Assembly (NCBI GenBank): GCA_021014945.1
Contig: MU266502.1
Location: 1-59,674 of the forward strand
Direction: 5' to 3'
Length of the DNA stretch: 59,674 nt
DNA from: Leucogyrophana mollusca
Taxonomy: Eukaryota > Basidiomycota > Agaricomycetes > Boletales
Made by a program: the position numbers and the translations under genes. Below are positions 1 to 15,048 of this stretch, piece after piece (the stretch's first letter is position 1; every line of letters begins with the position of its first letter). The notes beneath the pieces are model-generated. The model was not told where the DNA came from. It did not search any database and was given only the letters and a program-made list of their open reading frames with translations.

Positions 1-47
1 TCTTCTCGCACCAGCTTGACAGCGTCTTATAACAGGTATTAGTATGA

Positions 48-236
48 CGCATCCTTGTGACTCTGACAAGCCTTATGACGCCTTTTTCGACTGCTTTGCC
101 TGGCGAGCCTTATCATCCTTTCCCGACTACTTTGTATGGTCAACCTGAACACTCTGTTCAGAAGGCTTCCGCTGATAATCCTGGTCAGAAATACCAGGCT
201 GGCTGGCGTAAGGACAGTAATGTCTCAGATCAGTAA
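48..236 (+). CDS. possible 3' end of an unidentified plus-strand gene entering from the left
   Basis: This plus-strand frame is open from an in-frame TGA at 45-47 to a TAA at 234-236. Its tail is Pro/Thr/Tyr-rich (LPGEPYHPFPTTLYGQPEHS) and then Lys/Gln/Asp-rich. It would be the last exon of a gene lying mostly outside the window and converging on the aminopeptidase gene. I do not recognise the family. A second frame is also open over part of the stretch, so this could be chance. Confidence 0.22.
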   Translation, partial: RILVTLTSLMTPFSTALPGEPYHPFPTTLYGQPEHSVQKASADNPGQKYQAGWRKDSNVSDQ

Positions 237-260
237 CCTTTCATGTGAGTCCGTACCGCC

Positions 261-2699
261 TCAGGGACCCGGAAATCTGACGAACTTATAAGTCATAATT
301 AGACCTGATAACTCAATTGCGATTTTTGCGACAAAAGTTTGAAGACGCTCGATGAAGACAACTGTAATGAGCAAAGAAAGTCATGTAAGCTGAAGATAAA
401 CCAGTCCAACAAACGATGGCGCGAACATCTCTGGTTGGCATCGAGAACATCAAGATCAGTAGCGTTGAAATCAAGTTTTGACAGGTCAGTGACTGCACGC
501 GACGCATTCCAGCGGTCAGCGAGGTCATTTGCAGCTTCCACCAGGGTCAATTCGTACTCCAGCTCTACTGGGAGCTCCAGGCCTTCAGCATTAAACCATT
601 CCTGCATTTGGTGAGGATGATAGGTGAAAGAGATAAACTGAACAACCACGTACATCCCACTTAATCGAATCCAGGGCCGCGATCTTCTCCTGATCATGCT
701 CTCGGTAATAGGAATACAGGTGATCCTTCCATTGAGCCGTGGTGATGCTGTGACCCATGAACGTGTTCACGTAGTCTTTCACATATGGCAGGAAGACATT
801 CAACCCCCCGAGAGTACGTTCTATCGACGACGATTGTCTGTTACAGCACCTATTCAAAGAGCAAAAACATTTTCTCACCAAGGTGAAGAATAAAATTGGC
901 GCCCTTTTCATATGGTACACGACTGTAGGCCGAATCTGGATTCTCGCCGTATTCGAAGGGGATGACCAGCCTCTGATACTTGGGTTTATCGGCGAACTGC
1001 ACGAGCGCCCTCACAAGGCTGTTGTAACCGATGACAAACGACATCCCGCGATAAGCTGGTGTGCGCAGGAGTTGCTGAAGCAGGCGTTCGATGTATGTCG
1101 TCCATCCTTCATTTAGCCAGAAGTGCGAAGCGTGGGCATGACTAAAAACACAAGAAGAGGAGGCACGTGTGTGAGCAAAGTGGAGAGCCAATGACGCAGT
1201 GACGACGGACGTTACACCGTTACCAAAGTAAGAGTGGGTCAGTTCGTGAATGACGACGGCAGTCAGAGACCGATCCCCGGCAATCAATGCTGAGAGGGAT
1301 TATAATGGTCAGATTCGTTGACGCAGAGGGCAAAAGGGTATTACTGGGAGTAAGGAAGCTCAGGCACGGGTTTTCCTGAAGGTTCGCGGTCAAAATATGA
1401 TATAATGGGACGGTGAGTACGACGTACCATACCACCATAAGGAAAGGACGGAGGGAGGACAAGCAGATCATAAACCCCGAACCTATACGGCCCAACAAGC
1501 TCTTCTGCGGTTGCGAGGAATCTGCCGAGGCAGTGAAGATGAGTGGTGCTTGATCAAAGGTAGACATAGTATTACCGCGTCGTGTCTTCGCTGAACTCCC
1601 AAAACGCCGCGTCTATCAACTCGGGTTCGGCCCACACCCCTGAGGTCCAAGTCTTCCCATCAGGGACCGTAAATGGGTGGTATCGGAAGTTGCCCGCCGC
1701 AATGGCAAGCAGATAGGACGGAATGGGAACTGGCTACGTGCGTCCGAGGGAGGTAAGTGCCCCTTCGATCCCCCCGCATATGCGTTGGAGTGCGAACCTG
1801 GTCATAGGTGTATGTGACCTCGTCAACACCAATTGTCTTCCCCCCGTGCGCCGGACCACGCGATGGAGGAGACACGCGTCTTGCAGATAGAAGGACGGGG
1901 AGGACAGATGTCACATTGGCACTGTAGGTCTAAAATGCGATCAAAAACTCAGCAGAGGTGATTTAGAGGGAAGTCCGACTCGCCAACTTCACAGAAGGTG
2001 TGTCTAAGGCCCGACGGAGTAGTCATTCCATCAGAGAGTAATCCAAAGAAAAAGTCCGTCGACAGCATACCTTGCATGGGGGCCAACGCACGAGCGTAGA
2101 TTGGTTGACATTGGCTGAACAGGACCGGGAAAGCTTTCCCCTGGGTCTGCCTGGTTCGCATGAGATCAGCCTTCGTGGAAATAAAGCTGACTGATGATCG
2201 CCAAGATCCTCACTCCTTATCCAACCACTGCAAGGCCGTGCAGTCTTTCGTAGTTTTGTACGAGATCTTCACAGTCACTGTCGCTCCCGCGTCGAGAGTC
2301 TGCCCGAAGGGAATGTGCAGGGCAGAGCCCATGACTTTATGCTTAGGCTTGAGGTCATACTATGAAATCAATGAGTGCCAGCGAGCTATGGATCCTGCTC
2401 GTGTCAGCAGTGTGCAAAGCACATACACTAACGACCTGTCCCCCCACTTCAACCACCTCGATGTCGAGATCGGCAGTGTCGAAGCTGCCAGTGCATACCC
2501 ATTTCATCAGGCGGACAAACGCGGACATAGAAGAGGGTCCTTACACTACTTCGGTTACACTCTCTGCTTTCACAAGGAGATCATGCACAGCAGATCCAGA
2601 AATGAACTTTCGATCGTAGTCGATCGCCCAGTCGAATGCAACGTGAGTAGTTGCAATTTGGACGTAATTTGACTGTGAGGTCGGATCTGTATCAGCCAT
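261..2699 (-). CDS. leukotriene A4 hydrolase-type M1 aminopeptidase, C-terminus apparently truncated
   Basis: Zinc metallopeptidase of family M1, bifunctional aminopeptidase/epoxide hydrolase type (LKHA4/LTA4H); normally cytosolic. Reading from MADTDPTSQ at 2699, the exons give the N-terminal saddle domain, the conserved block [17 protein letters not shown], then [15 protein letters not shown], the zinc site [10 protein letters not shown] with the third ligand in [10 protein letters not shown], and VPYEKGANF. These residues identify the family. The last recognisable family block is [13 protein letters not shown], obtained by splicing out a short intron near 365-435. The frame then runs about 20 codons without similarity to a TGA at 261-263. 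The usual helical C-terminal domain (roughly 90-110 residues, ending near an RMKFCRP-like motif) is not found in the remaining sequence to position 1. It is divergent from MAD2. The catalytic core looks complete; whether the product is functional is uncertain. Confidence 0.85.
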
Positions 2700-2957
2700 G
2701 GTGCAAGAGATAGAGGTGCAGCAGATCTGCGGCAATCGAGTTCGTGCATCTACCTCGTATCCTGATCCCTGGGACGGTCCTGCTATATGGTCGTGGCATC
2801 TGGGGTCCTGGCTGGTCTCAGGCGTTGTTTGGCAATAGCCTTAGAAATAAACAACTCCACGTGAACCATGTGACACGGTCGCGTCTGAGTTGTGAACATT
2901 TGTGTGCACCAATACAAAGTTCTTTAGTTTCTCCTACCACGACGCAGACCATTCTCA
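2700..2957. promoter_or_regulatory. shared divergent promoter, aminopeptidase / MAD2
   Basis: The 258 bp between the two start codons must hold both promoters. No clear TATA box was seen. This is an inference from gene layout. Confidence 0.45.
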
Positions 2958-3800
2958 ATGGCTACCAAACAAGCACCTACGCGTCAAGCAATTACTCTCA
3001 AGGGATCAACGAACCTTGTAACAGAATTCTTCAAATATGCCGCCAACACGTGCGCTTTATGCCACTTGTTTGTCTGGAAAGTCTTGATGTACTTGCTTCA
3101 TCCAGGATTCTGTTCCAGCGCGGGGTATACCCGTCGGATGACTTCCACATGGTGAAGAAGTACGGGCAGACAGTACTCGTCACGCAGGATTTGGCTCTGG
3201 AGAATTATCTCGAGAGGTAGATTCAATGTTCATATTAGTTTCAACGTATTTGCTTACAAACAAACAGAATTCTCAAGCAAGTCAACAGTAAGAGACTCGT
3301 CTAATTTCGTTCCGCAAAAATACTGACCACTATTAAGAGTGGCTACTAACCGGAGCAGTCACTCAACTGGTTCTGGCGATCATCTCAAAGGATTCCAGGA
3401 TAACCCTCGAAAGATGGGTGTTTGACATTAACCTGGTCGACCAGCCAGCAGACCCCGCTGAACCGTAAGCAGATTCTGTGCACGTATGAACTTTCTGTCT
3501 CTCATCACCCCTGGTTTGTACAGAGCACCGGCAAAACCTGAATCAGAAATTCAAGCAGAAATCAGATACATCCTCAAACAGATCGTATCGACTGTGACGT
3601 TCCTACCTATCATTGATGATCCCACGGTCTTCAACATCCTCGCATACACACACGACTCTGCAGATGTACCAGCAGACGAATGGGTGGACACCGATCCTCT
3701 CGCTATCGAAGCTAGCAAGAGTCAACAGGTGAAACTCAGGAGCTTTAGCACTGACGTTCATCGGATAGAAGCCATGGTTGCTTATCGATACGAAGGGTAG
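2958..3800 (+). CDS. MAD2: spindle assembly checkpoint protein Mad2 (HORMA domain)
   Basis: Kinetochore checkpoint protein that binds Mad1 and Cdc20 and holds back the anaphase-promoting complex. Exons 2958-3049, 3106-3216, 3268-3287, 3338-3464 and 3524-3800 join in frame to 208 aa, the normal family length. The protein opens with TLKGSTNLVTEFFKYA and continues ILFQRGVYPSDDFHMVKKYG, then WLLTGAVTQLVLAI and LERWVFDI, all HORMA-domain landmarks. It ends with the C-terminal safety-belt region (TDVHRIEAMVAYRYEG). The third exon is only 20 nt. It converges with the hydrolase gene downstream, 259 bp apart. Identification is firm; exon 4 could start a few bases differently. Confidence 0.95.
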
Positions 3801-4059
3801 AACCACGTTGTTTTGTACTCTTTGCGGCCTTCGCTTTACCTGCTTTCGTTATTTCCATCCTTGACTTTCGAGTATATGTTCTAAAAGTGGCATATGATAT
3901 TGCTAGCTACAAGTGCGAAAATAGTTCCTGCCGTTGCAACTTGTGATACAGAAGTGATACATACAGAATCCAGGAATTGGAAGGGTGAGCGGGATAGGGC
4001 AGACAGATCATCGAGTCTGAGTGGAACCCATCGCGCCATGCTGTTACTGGCTGTTATGG

Positions 4060-5569
4060 CTATGCCACACTGGCGACAAAATCCGTCACAGCATTCCAAT
4101 AACCGTGCTGCACACACGTATCATCTGGAAAATCGAAGAACAGGGTCAGTGGCGATAGGCCCGTCGGTCTTAGACGTCCACTTACTATGAGTTCCCCTCT
4201 CAAACTCTATGTACTTCGACTTCCCCCTGCCTATCTCGGCATCTTGCGTTTGGACCTCATCCCTGGCCTTGGCACCTTGTCGTCTAGAAACTATCTCCCA
4301 GAGCTCTTGCATGTGTTCACGGGGCACAACTTCGTCTTTCACGCCGCTCAACATTAGAATGGGTGTCGTGCGAGGTATAAGCGGTATTTTCGACGCGGAG
4401 TCCCATTTTTGGTGACATAAGAACGACAGAGGGGAAAGGAGAGGAAGAGCATTGGGAACCAGCCGCGGGAGATTGGTAAAGGTGTTCTCAAGTATAAGGG
4501 CCGCGATCTGCGCGTCGGACGTGGTGTTGAGCGCGGCTCAATCCGCTAACAGTAGAAACATACCTTGGAGGGATTACGACTTGCGAGGTGGATAGCAACA
4601 GCACCACCAATTGACTGCCCATACAGCACCTTGATGATTGCAACAGGCGTCAGTTATAGCCTCGGAAATGGATAGAAGTCTGTTCTTAACTTACAACCGG
4701 CGTTTTTGACAGATCCGGATGTGACGTGATGTAGTCAAGTGCTGTTTGGGCGTCTAAACATAAACCTGCGAAAAATGAAAATGGAACGTGAGCATAGTCT
4801 GGGGGAACGGGGCAAAAAAAAAAAAAGATCTCACCAGTTTCTGATGGAGAACCTTCGGAGTGACCGTATCTGTCGGAAGACTGTGATGAGGGATGTCTCT
4901 CTTCTCACCAAAAACAAGCGTACCCCCGGTATGAGAGCATGAGCACGTTACATCGCATTTTATAGAAGAAAATTTTCGCAAGCGGTATGCGGTGACCATG
5001 GTTCCCACCATTCCCATGAAACATTATTACAGTTGGCCGAGTGGAAGTGAACTGCGACGAGCGTAAGTGATTCTCAAGGAAGCAAGGAAGGTCATGTTGC
5101 ACCTCTTCACGGGTTTGCTCTTCTGTGTATTCCACATGTAGAGCGCGATCATTTCCGGGCTCCTTTCGCTGCAACAGCAGGTAGCACCGCAAAGTGAAGC
5201 CGTCTGGAGTCCGCAAAGGCAGGTCTTCATATTCTAAACCGTATTCGGTGGGCACGGCAACCTCTGAAAATGCTTTGAGTACAGAGACCAGCGACAGGAA
5301 ACACAGACATACCTGTGCGTGACCCCGGAGGAAACGCAGACGGGTAAATGAGATAGTTCTGACCGTAGTACAACAAGCCACATCCTGACAAAGGGGTTTC
5401 ACTGAGCTCTCGGCAGTGAACTGTCAATCGGGCATACCTAGTGTCGCCACACCAGCTGCGGTCGCAAATGTCCCCTAGGGATTTCGGAAAGTAAAAAAAA
5501 TGGCCTCTCATAAGGCTCTGGGGAGCTTACCTTCGCAAATGTCTCAAGGGACGGGATGAACTTTGACAT
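4060..5569 (-). CDS. BEM46 / ABHD13-type alpha/beta hydrolase, membrane anchored
   Basis: Serine hydrolase of the BEM46 family, which in fungi is linked to cell polarity and is ER/membrane associated; the substrate is unknown. The start at 5569 gives a short first exon (13 aa, MSKFIPSLETFAK). A small second exon encodes an Ala/Gly-rich hydrophobic stretch, likely the membrane anchor, followed by LIYPSAFPPGSR. The hydrolase fold follows: VIMFHGNGGNHGHRIPLA (oxyanion region), the nucleophile elbow GQSIGG near 4610, acid-loop aspartate in LSGVKDEVVP near 4340, and catalytic histidine in RGTHND, whose codon neighbours span the last intron. Stop TAG is at 4060-4062. A run of 12 A lies in an intron near 4815. 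The start exon is less certain than the body. Confidence 0.85.
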
Positions 5570-6767
5570 TACGCTCGACCTCACTGCTAATTAAGCGCCC
5601 TCCACCAGCCCCACTCAATGAAGCCTGTTTGGCACTGTTTACCAGCGGCCTCTAACTCTATCTCGCTCCTCCACGGCTTTCTGGCAGGTTCACTCGCTTC
5701 TGCCCAACAAGACGCTGCACATCTGTCTGCATTCAGAACGGATCCCATGTTCAGGAGGCCACTAAGTAACAACGCTCTTCGGGTCTTCCCATATAAGGTG
5801 GAAACATGCCACTATGTAGCACCTTGTAACCTCAGGCTCGGTTGTCTTGAACAGGCTGAGGGGGTGCCAGTCTTTAGGTCCCAAGCGCCACGAGTGACAT
5901 CGGGGGTCCGAAACTCGGACCGGGCTCACTGAGGCGCTGGAACGATAAGAATGGGACTTCAAAAACTCGATTGACGCGTCTTATGGGTTGTATGTAAACA
6001 CGTCGGTCTCGTAGGCGATGTGGGTCGTGACTCCACTCTGCCGAGCTGGCCCGGAACTCGGGTTACAAAATCCTCAGTCAATGTCAAATGAGCATTTGTG
6101 CATTAACAAATGATCTCTCATTCAAGGACCCGAGGTTTTTTCGGTGCGAACGCAGGAAGATATGTTTTTACTCCTGATGGTTTTCGGGGTCTTTGGTTGT
6201 CGTGATCAGATGCAATTATGTAGAAATAACTCTGGTGAGCTCCACATGTCATCTGTCGCCAACGCCTAACGCTTAATCCTGTGACGGGGACAGTGAGACA
6301 TATAGCCCGGCTTGCGCTCCCTTATCTCCCGTAGTAGGGATTCCTCTCTGGGTGTGTCCGACGAGTTGAGTTGGATATAGCATACCTTCAAGTACTACGC
6401 CCAAGAGCTCTGGTCGGAGGTAGAGACAAGATCAACCAAGCCGGTCGTGAAGCTACGGTCAAACGGAAATATGGCGCTCCACACCGTGTGCTCCGAACTC
6501 TGGAAAAGATTCCTTCTTTATCCAAAGTGAGTAAAGATGCATGTGAGATATATGAGTCCATGTCAACCTGCGCGTTTCAGGAAACTGTGAATTTGCATGG
6601 CCAGAAAAAAAGTCACGGATCCGCTCAAACAACCTCCGACAAGGACAGAACTATAAAATCCGCAACTTGACTGAAATATCCCCCATCGACTCCTTGTCAT
6701 CTTTCTCTTACCAAACTCGCAAATCAACACACTCGTCTCACCGACAACCCTCACGATCTTTTCAAAA
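5570..6767. other. intergenic 1.2 kb, no gene supported
   Basis: Lies between the 5' ends of the divergent hydrolase and secreted-protein genes. Short open frames here lack codon bias, splice continuity or recognisable motifs. The right edge holds the promoter of the secreted protein. Confidence 0.5.
6651..6659 (+). promoter_or_regulatory. TATA box of the secreted-protein gene
   Basis: CTATAAAAT about 110 bp before the ATG at 6768. It is followed by a C/T-rich leader and A-rich bases just before the ATG, typical of strongly expressed fungal genes. Confidence 0.55.
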
Positions 6768-7709
6768 ATGCACTCTTTCAACACCCTCTCCGTCCTCTTC
6801 ACCGCCGCCTTGAGCGCAGTTTCGTATGCAGCCCCCGTACCACAGGCCGCCCCTGTTGACCTCTCCGCTGTTAACGGTATTGTTAACGGTGTACCTGTCG
6901 CTGGTCCTGTTGTTGGCGGTGTCCTGTCCGAGGCTGCCGGCCTTACCAGCGGTCTTAACCTTCCCCGTCAGAGCGATGTCGTCGATGGCATCCTTGGCGA
7001 GACCCCCGCAGGTGATATCCTTGGCGGACTCGGACTCCGTGCCGCAGCTCCTCAATCCGTTGCCGTTGTCTTCACCACTGTCCAAACCGAGATCACCCCC
7101 CTATGCGAGCAGCTCAGTCAGTAGAAGACGTGTTTTCTGCACTTTCATCGAAAGAGCTAACTATCTTTCAGCCTATATCACTGCCCAGAATGCCACCATT
7201 GCCACCATCACGCCCATTATCGCTCAGATCAAGACTTCTTTGACCACCGCGACCACCAGCCTCCAGGCCCTGGTTGGCCAGGAGTTGAGCGTCATCCTCG
7301 CCCCTGTTGAGGGTACCGTTGCCTTGACTGTTGCTGCTGTTGCTCAACTCGTCGGTGGTGTTCTTGTCGTATGTACTTTTCCCCCGTTGGTTTCCTTCAC
7401 AGGCTCATTCTCCATGTGCAGCTTCTGTTGACTGCTGTTGGCGCAGTCTTGAAGGTCGTCGTCGGCGATGTCCAGGCTGGCGTCCTCCCCTTGCTCACCG
7501 ATCTCGGGTAAGATTCAACAGCGTTTGTGTTTATAGGATGTTATATCTGACCAATCGTGTGTCACAGATGCACCGTTGCCGCCCTCCTCAAGATTGTCTT
7601 GGGCCTCGTCTCTGGCCTCCTTGCCCTGCTTCTCCCTATCCTCGCTCCTGTCCTGTCCATCGTGGCTTCCCTCGGTGCCACTGGCCTCCTTTCCATCCTT
7701 TCCCTCTAA
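6768..7709 (+). CDS. small hydrophobic secreted protein, unknown function
   Basis: Exons 6768-7116, 7172-7368, 7422-7507 and 7568-7709 join to 257 aa. It has a clear signal peptide (MHSFNTLSVLFTAALSAVSYA, cleavage near APVPQA). The mature part is Ala/Val/Leu/Thr-rich and almost free of charged residues. It has only two cysteines, in PLCEQL and GCTVAALL, one before and one after the central Thr/Ala repeat-like region (ITAQNATIATITPIIAQIKT). The C-terminal 90 residues are strongly hydrophobic, ending in LLLPILAPVLSIVASLGATG. It is not a hydrophobin, which would need eight cysteines. The strong TATA promoter suggests high expression. It may be a cell-wall or surface-active protein, but I recognise no family. 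Confidence 0.8.
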
Positions 7710-8701
7710 ATATGTAAGCGATGTCTATGTTGCGCGATGATCTGCCACTGATGCCCGAATGTTTCGAAGTAGACCCAACTTCTGTATACCATGATGGAAA
7801 CGACATACCATGCATAATTCAGATTATGAATGTTGTCATATCATAGTTTCGTCCTGATACATACACGCAATTTCAATTGCTATCTCGCTATCCTGTCGAC
7901 CTCCTGTGTGATTGACCCACCGAACGCTGTGCGTCAATTGTGAATAGAAGAATGCATTCAACCACAACGTGTGCGAAGGTCTCTTAGCATCATGCGTGTG
8001 TCATTGTGGTATGGAAGCTTTGTTCTGTAGGTCTGTTCGAATACCCTGCCCCCAAGTGAATGCCTTGCTCAAGCAATGTGACCTATACTATCGCGCAACA
8101 GCGGCCGCCACTGTGATCTGCTGATGCACGCCACCATCGCACCGAACTTGTGGATCCCCCTTGTAAGGAGGATGTGGTCTAATGGGGCCTTATCCAGCGA
8201 CTTTGGCTACCATGGTCGGTGAGAGACCCGAGGGAGAGGAGAAAGCTAGTTGGAGGATCGGTATCTAGTCTGCTAGAGTCTGCTGTAGCCTCCGCGGGTT
8301 CATCTAGAAGAGAGGATATTAGGAGCGCACTGCAGGACGCGCGATACGAGCCATAATCGCAATTGGCTCAAGGACTATTAGCTGCAAGCACCAGGGCACA
8401 TGCTGCCACCTGACGGTCCGCGAAGGGGTTAATAAGTGGTACTTATAGGTACAAGTAGACCATGAGTAGGGTAACCAACCGCAGAGTTCATATTACAGTA
8501 CCATTGCTGTAACCCGGAGTCCTTATAAGCTGGTAGTCCTGTGGTCCTCCTGTGGAGTCAACTTTGCTGTGACTCGGTTACTCTTCCAAGCTGCTGTAGC
8601 GATCGGACTCAAATTTCGATAAATCTCAAATTTATTACTGCTTGACCTCCAACCACTGTCATCTTCCGCGCTGATATTTTCACTTCTAGCATTCAGCAAA
8701 T
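7710..8701. other. intergenic 1.0 kb, no gene supported
   Basis: No coding frame with splice support. The right end is the promoter of the arginine-biosynthesis gene. Confidence 0.5.
8555..8575. promoter_or_regulatory. pair of Gcn4/Cpc1-type sites (TGACTC) before the arginine gene
   Basis: GAGTCA at 8555-8560 and TGACTC at 8570-8575 are the two orientations of the core recognised by the general amino-acid control activator (Gcn4/CpcA). They lie 127-147 bp upstream of the ATG at 8702. Sequence and position are observed; binding is inferred from the gene's function. Confidence 0.5.
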
Positions 8702-11726
<3,025 letters not shown>

Positions 11727-12337
11727 CCTGCCAGCCAGCGCTTGCTCCTTGCCCTGCCCCGCCCTTCTCTATCCGCTCTAGGGCCCCCGCCAATTGGATA
11801 GGATCCTAGCACTATCTATAAGCTATCCGGATCTTCTAATAATGTCAATTTTTATCAAATGCAGTTGTTCCCCGTATCCAGGGCTTGGCACGCTGTGAAT
11901 CACTCTTTCGTTTGCCCACCCCCGTTGGGCGTCAAGAGTGTCAAGTTGGTGAATAGGGTCAGACGCCAGCGAGTGCTGACATGCGCTGACAGCCTGTGAT
12001 TAGTCGGACATCAATTGGTTAGATCACGACAAGCAAACGTCTGTGATAGGCGCCAACTTATTCCACGATCTGGCAGGCCTTCAGGTTTCAAGCGTTACGT
12101 AGTTAGGTCCCCGAGCTCCAGGCAATCAGTATGTGTAAGTCCTGATCAAAAACTGATCCGCCAGTACTAGGCAGTGGTGATAATTCAGGAGAGTATAAGG
12201 GTGCTTGAGGTTGAATAGACGCCCTATGTCTCCCAACTATGTGCCGAAAATAGACGTGTTGTTTCAAAGTTTCCTTCCTGCGCGCCGAACACGCAATTCT
12301 TGTTTGAACTGTCATCTGGACTCTCGCTGGTGCACCA
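11727..12337. other. intergenic 0.6 kb between ARG5,6 and calcineurin A
   Basis: No coding signal. It should contain the ARG5,6 terminator and the calcineurin A promoter, but I see no distinct element in either. Confidence 0.45.
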
Positions 12338-14759
12338 ATGGCCAATAGCAACCAAGAGTACTATCAGTCCGCGATGTATCAGATGCAGGAGCGAGATCCT
12401 GTCATACCCGGATCCTTACAGCACGCACCAGGACCACCGGCTGGAGTAAGTTACAAAGAACGACCAGTACCGTCTGTTAGTGTCTAAGCTGCTTTTGGGA
12501 AACAGGAAAATATAGTTGATGCACTCCTTGTTCACAGGTCCCACCACCTGTTGCACGTAAACCCACGGACGACCAGGTCTTCGTTCGCAATGCATATGGA
12601 GAACAAATGCCCAATGCCGACTTCCTGAAGCAGCATTTCCTGCAGGAAGGGCGACTGACGGAGGAGCAAGCCCTGTATATTCTGGAACAAGCCACTATCC
12701 TTCTTTCCCAAGAGCCAAACCTTGTAAATGTAGAGAGCCCCGTAACAAGTGCGTGCAAAGTTTCGCCTCTCGTGTAACTCTCGCTGAGGCTAGTTCCCAG
12801 TCTGTGGTGATATCCATGGCCAATATGTGAGTCAATCGCCACTGCCTGCGTCCCCGTAACTCTAATCTACTCTCGCCAGTATGACCTGATGAAATTGTTG
12901 GAAATCGGAGGGAGTCTCTCCGATAACGCGTATCTGTTCCTTGGTGACTATGTAGATCGTGGAAACTTTGGCATCGAAGTGAGTTTCTCCAAGCCTATTT
13001 TGTGAGTGATTATGATAGCTTACTTCCTGTGACAGTGCCTGTTGTATCTGTATTCCCTTAAACTCCAATACCCAGCTCACATCACCTTGCTAAGAGGCAA
13101 TCATGAATGTAGACATCTAACCGAATATTTTACCTTCAAGCGCGAATGTGAGTATCTACCAAAGAGTTCGTATGGTTGTAGGCGGGTGTTTTACACGTTC
13201 CAGGTCTCCACAAGTACTCCCCAGCTGTTTACGAAGCATGCATTGCGTCGTTCTGCGCACTACCCGTCACTGCGCTTGTGGATAAACGTTTCTTTTGCGT
13301 CCACGGCGGCATTTCCCCAGAGCTAATGACTCTGGAGGATCTCCGCACTGTATGTTCCGGCTTTTCTCCGAGTACTTTCACTGAGATATGACACGACATT
13401 CGCAGCTTAATCGTTTTGAAGAACCGGGCTCGAGTGGACTGCTCTGCGACTTACTGTGGTCGGACCCCGTGGCGAATTTTGGGTACGAGCACGAGCCCTC
13501 TGCCCACGGCCCTCCTCTACCACCCGGCACTACCTTTGAGCACAACGGAGTGCGCGGATGTTCATACTTTTTCACGTAAGCCTCGGATTCGCTGGAAGAT
13601 CCTCGCAGCGACCGATCGACCCTCTTTCCGCATCAGGTACGAGGCCGCATGTAAATTCCTCGAGAGAAACGGCCTCCTAGGCATTATCCGCGGCCATGAA
13701 GCCCAGGACGCCGGGTGAGCGATCATCACACTTGCCACGTTGGAGGGTTGTGCTAAGTTTGACCAGCTACACGATGTACCGGAAGACACCGACGAAGAAG
13801 TTCCCGTCGGTAATCACCGTGTTCTCTGCGCCCAACTATCTCGATGTATACCATAATCGCGGCGCCGTCATCAAATACGCGAACAAGAACATCACGATCA
13901 GGCAGTACAACTCGAGCTCCCATCCATACTGGCTGCCCAACTTTATGGATGGCTTCACTTGGAGCCTGCCGTTCGTTGGAGCGAAGAGTGAGTGAAGATT
14001 GACTTCGGTGTGCCTTTGCATGGGCCAATGTTCGTGCAGTTACAGAAATGCTTTTGGCTATTCTCGCCACCTGCAGTCAAGAGGAACTAGAAGACTCTTC
14101 GTCAGAGGATGACGATGATACCCGGACTATCGCTGACCTCGCATTGACACCCGGCGAGATAACAGACAGGAGACAGCAGATCAAGAACAAGATCCTTGCA
14201 GTCGGGAGGATGCAAAGAGTGTTCCAGCTCCTTCGGTGCGTAGATTGACATCACTCTAGGTTCGCGTCTGACCACTTGGTTGTGCACAGAGAGGAGGCGG
14301 AGAACGCTTCTGAGCTGTCTGCACTAACCGCTGAGGAGGGTGCGGCCGCACTCGGGGCTGGTATCGGCCCAGAGCGGCTCGGTGTGCAGGGGACACAGAT
14401 GAGGCATTATATCCGCAACTTTGCTGATGCGTGAGTACCCTTCTCTGCCGTCCGATTTCATCTGAGTAACATCCCACCGAAACCCTCTCCACAGCCGTCG
14501 CTCTGATCTACTGAACGAACGTCTGCCCACCTTCCACGCTGAGAGCTCCGACAACGATTTCCCTGTGATACCCGCGCCGAGTATGCGGCGCCGCGGAAGC
14601 GGAGAGCTAGATGGGATGAGCATGGAGGAACTGATCCGCAGGACCCTTACTGACGAAGAGAGCGAGAGTGGGGTGGTGGAGAGGCTCGCGGAGCGGATTG
14701 CGCGCGGTCGGAAGGTGACAGGTCGACCGATGCCACTTAAGAGGTTTGAGACTGCTTGA
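12338..14759 (+). CDS. CNA1: calcineurin A, Ca2+/calmodulin-activated protein phosphatase 2B catalytic subunit
   Basis: Serine/threonine phosphatase that acts with calcineurin B in calcium, stress and cell-wall signalling. The start is [15 protein letters not shown]. The metallophosphatase core carries [34 protein letters not shown] and [13 protein letters not shown]. The calcineurin B-binding helix region is near [16 protein letters not shown]. The calmodulin-binding segment is [19 protein letters not shown], and the autoinhibitory segment is [18 protein letters not shown] near the C-terminus, matching the family order. An acidic Ser/Asp stretch ([10 protein letters not shown]) lies before the calmodulin site. 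About ten introns. The GDIHGQ and RGNHE exons splice cleanly. The full set of catalytic motifs is present. Confidence 0.95.
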
Positions 14760-15048
14760 GGGAGAGCTGCGTGGCAAGAGGACAATAACGGAAGGATCTT
14801 ATATCATAATGACGAAGAATAACTGTATATCCCACAATCCCCTGCTATCCATGTTGTGTTACTGCTCTCGAGGTGCTGTCAAAGCGACCCTAAGTCGAGA
14901 TGACTTTCGAAACATCAGCACTGAGAAGCTGAACACGGGAGGTCAAACCAGTTCTCGTCGGTTTGCGCCTTCGGATTTACCATCGACACATGTTTAACGC
15001 AATACTGTGATAGGATACAAGGCCGCAAAGCGTGCAAGCGTGCCCAAT

